From Desulfofustis glycolicus DSM 9705 (GTDB lineage: Bacteria; Desulfobacterota; Desulfobulbia; Desulfobulbales; Desulfocapsaceae): 64,000 nucleotides of DNA. Of this stretch, positions 63,648-64,000 are shown in pieces (the stretch's first letter is position 1; each line of letters begins with the position of its first letter). The position numbers and the translations under genes are program-made. Below the pieces are notes generated by a model. That model saw nothing but the letters and a program-made list of their open reading frames with translations, was not told where the DNA came from and ran no database searches. The stretch spans positions 1-64,000 of the forward strand of contig NZ_FQXS01000017.1 of assembly GCF_900130015.1 (NCBI RefSeq), written 5' to 3'.

Positions 63648-63971
63648 TCAGTGCATCATTTTTTTGTCGCCCTGTGCCCCACTTTCTATCTCCTTGTTCA
63701 TGTCGTCCGCAGCCCCTTGACGCATCTCTTCGGAATCCATCTTTTTTTCCATCTCACCGGGCATCGGCTCAGGCATCCCGGAGGCCATCTCTTCTTTCAT
63801 CATCTCCGTGTTTTTCTCAACCATGGCTTCCGGCATGGCGCCCTCACTCGGCATCATCGTTCCACCGGCTTCCTTCATACCGGTATCAGCCGTCAGGCCG
63901 TTGCCCGGCCCTGCCAGCAGCATGCCCATAACAAAAACCACAATCAGGGTGAACATCTGTGTCTGTTTCAT
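63648..63971 (-). CDS. Methionine-rich exported protein
   Basis: The 107-residue protein has an N-terminal signal (to about residue 27, GNGLTA) and a mature part of about 80 residues rich in Met, Glu and Gly. Total methionine is 20 of 107, mostly as single or paired Met in acidic surroundings ([24 protein letters not shown]). It has no cysteine and no recognised domain. A strong AAGGAGG precedes the ATG at 63971. It is the first gene before an exported MsrAB, which suggests it may be an oxidation sink that MsrAB repairs, or bind metal through methionine. Both are inference. Confidence 0.75.
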   Translation of the reverse strand: MKQTQMFTLIVVFVMGMLLAGPGNGLTADTGMKEAGGTMMPSEGAMPEAMVEKNTEMMKEEMASGMPEPMPGEMEKKMDSEEMRQGAADDMNKEIESGAQGDKKMMH

Positions 63972-64000
63972 CGTCCTGCCTCCTTATAACTGGTTTCGCG

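Overview
The window looks like the chromosome of a Gram-negative bacterium, most likely a Desulfobacterota (sulfate-reducer-like) lineage. The signs are an LpxC protein (so lipid A is made), a receiver-LpxC fusion, TRAP transport, an EFR1-type flavodoxin/ferredoxin, tungstate binding, oxygen and peroxide defences typical of an aerotolerant anaerobe, and an apparent UGA-encoded selenocysteine. The placement is inference; no rRNA is present.

Region 1 (1-8430) is a chromosomal integron. A tyrosine recombinase of the integron type (intI, 7054-8430, +) faces away from an array of cassettes whose genes all lie on the minus strand. Reading away from intI: attI, an ORF-less mini-cassette, a secreted trypsin-like protease cassette, a second copy of the mini-cassette, an EFR1 flavodoxin-ferredoxin cassette, a small membrane-protein cassette, and a large AT-rich cassette of four overlapping genes. 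That last cassette encodes a 62-aa membrane protein, a 508-aa unknown, a dCTP-deaminase-like protein and a B12-type radical SAM protein. A third, edge-truncated mini-cassette copy follows. The four-gene cassette is the best candidate for an undescribed system. Its first two proteins share a short Gly-rich motif, C-terminal in the membrane protein and N-terminal in the larger one, as in amyloid-type signalling pairs.

Region 2 (8.7-20.4 kb) holds an orphan tungstate-binding protein, an operon of solute-binding lipoprotein, hybrid histidine kinase and glycosyltransferase, a Tat-exported aldo/keto reductase, an MFS/nucleotide-type transporter, an SLC13-type transporter with four TrkA-C domains, and an MscS channel.

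Region 3 (20.8-24.8 kb) is a sulfur/selenium neighbourhood: a TauE/SafE permease, a rhodanese with an in-frame UGA at the position after Cys-Asn, and a cysteine desulfurase. It is followed by the receiver-LpxC fusion.

Region 4 (25-31.6 kb) carries a cyclophilin-fold protein, an SdiA-regulated-type exported protein, a perR-katG peroxide operon with a visible promoter and operator, a NUDIX hydrolase and an AI-2E family exporter.

Region 5 (31.9-42.2 kb) is catabolic: a FadR-type regulator with its own operator, a TRAP transporter (dctP-MBL-dctQ-dctM), a broken heparinase II/III gene, a HAD hydrolase, a hydroxyacid-oxoacid transhydrogenase-like iron alcohol dehydrogenase and a glycerophosphodiesterase.

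Region 6 (42.5-49.8 kb) has a small unknown gene, a 1722-aa exonuclease-RecQ-UvrD fusion helicase and a Fic protein, next to the 3' end of tRNA-Phe.

Region 7 (49.9-64 kb) is housekeeping and redox: an acidic zinc-ribbon protein, nadC, valS, dGTPase, a FapA/DUF342 protein, an Atg22-like MFS protein, a VKOR-thioredoxin fusion coupled to 3-methyladenine glycosylase, a ferredoxin, a cupin with an FNR/CRP-type box upstream, a fused MsrAB and a methionine-rich exported protein.
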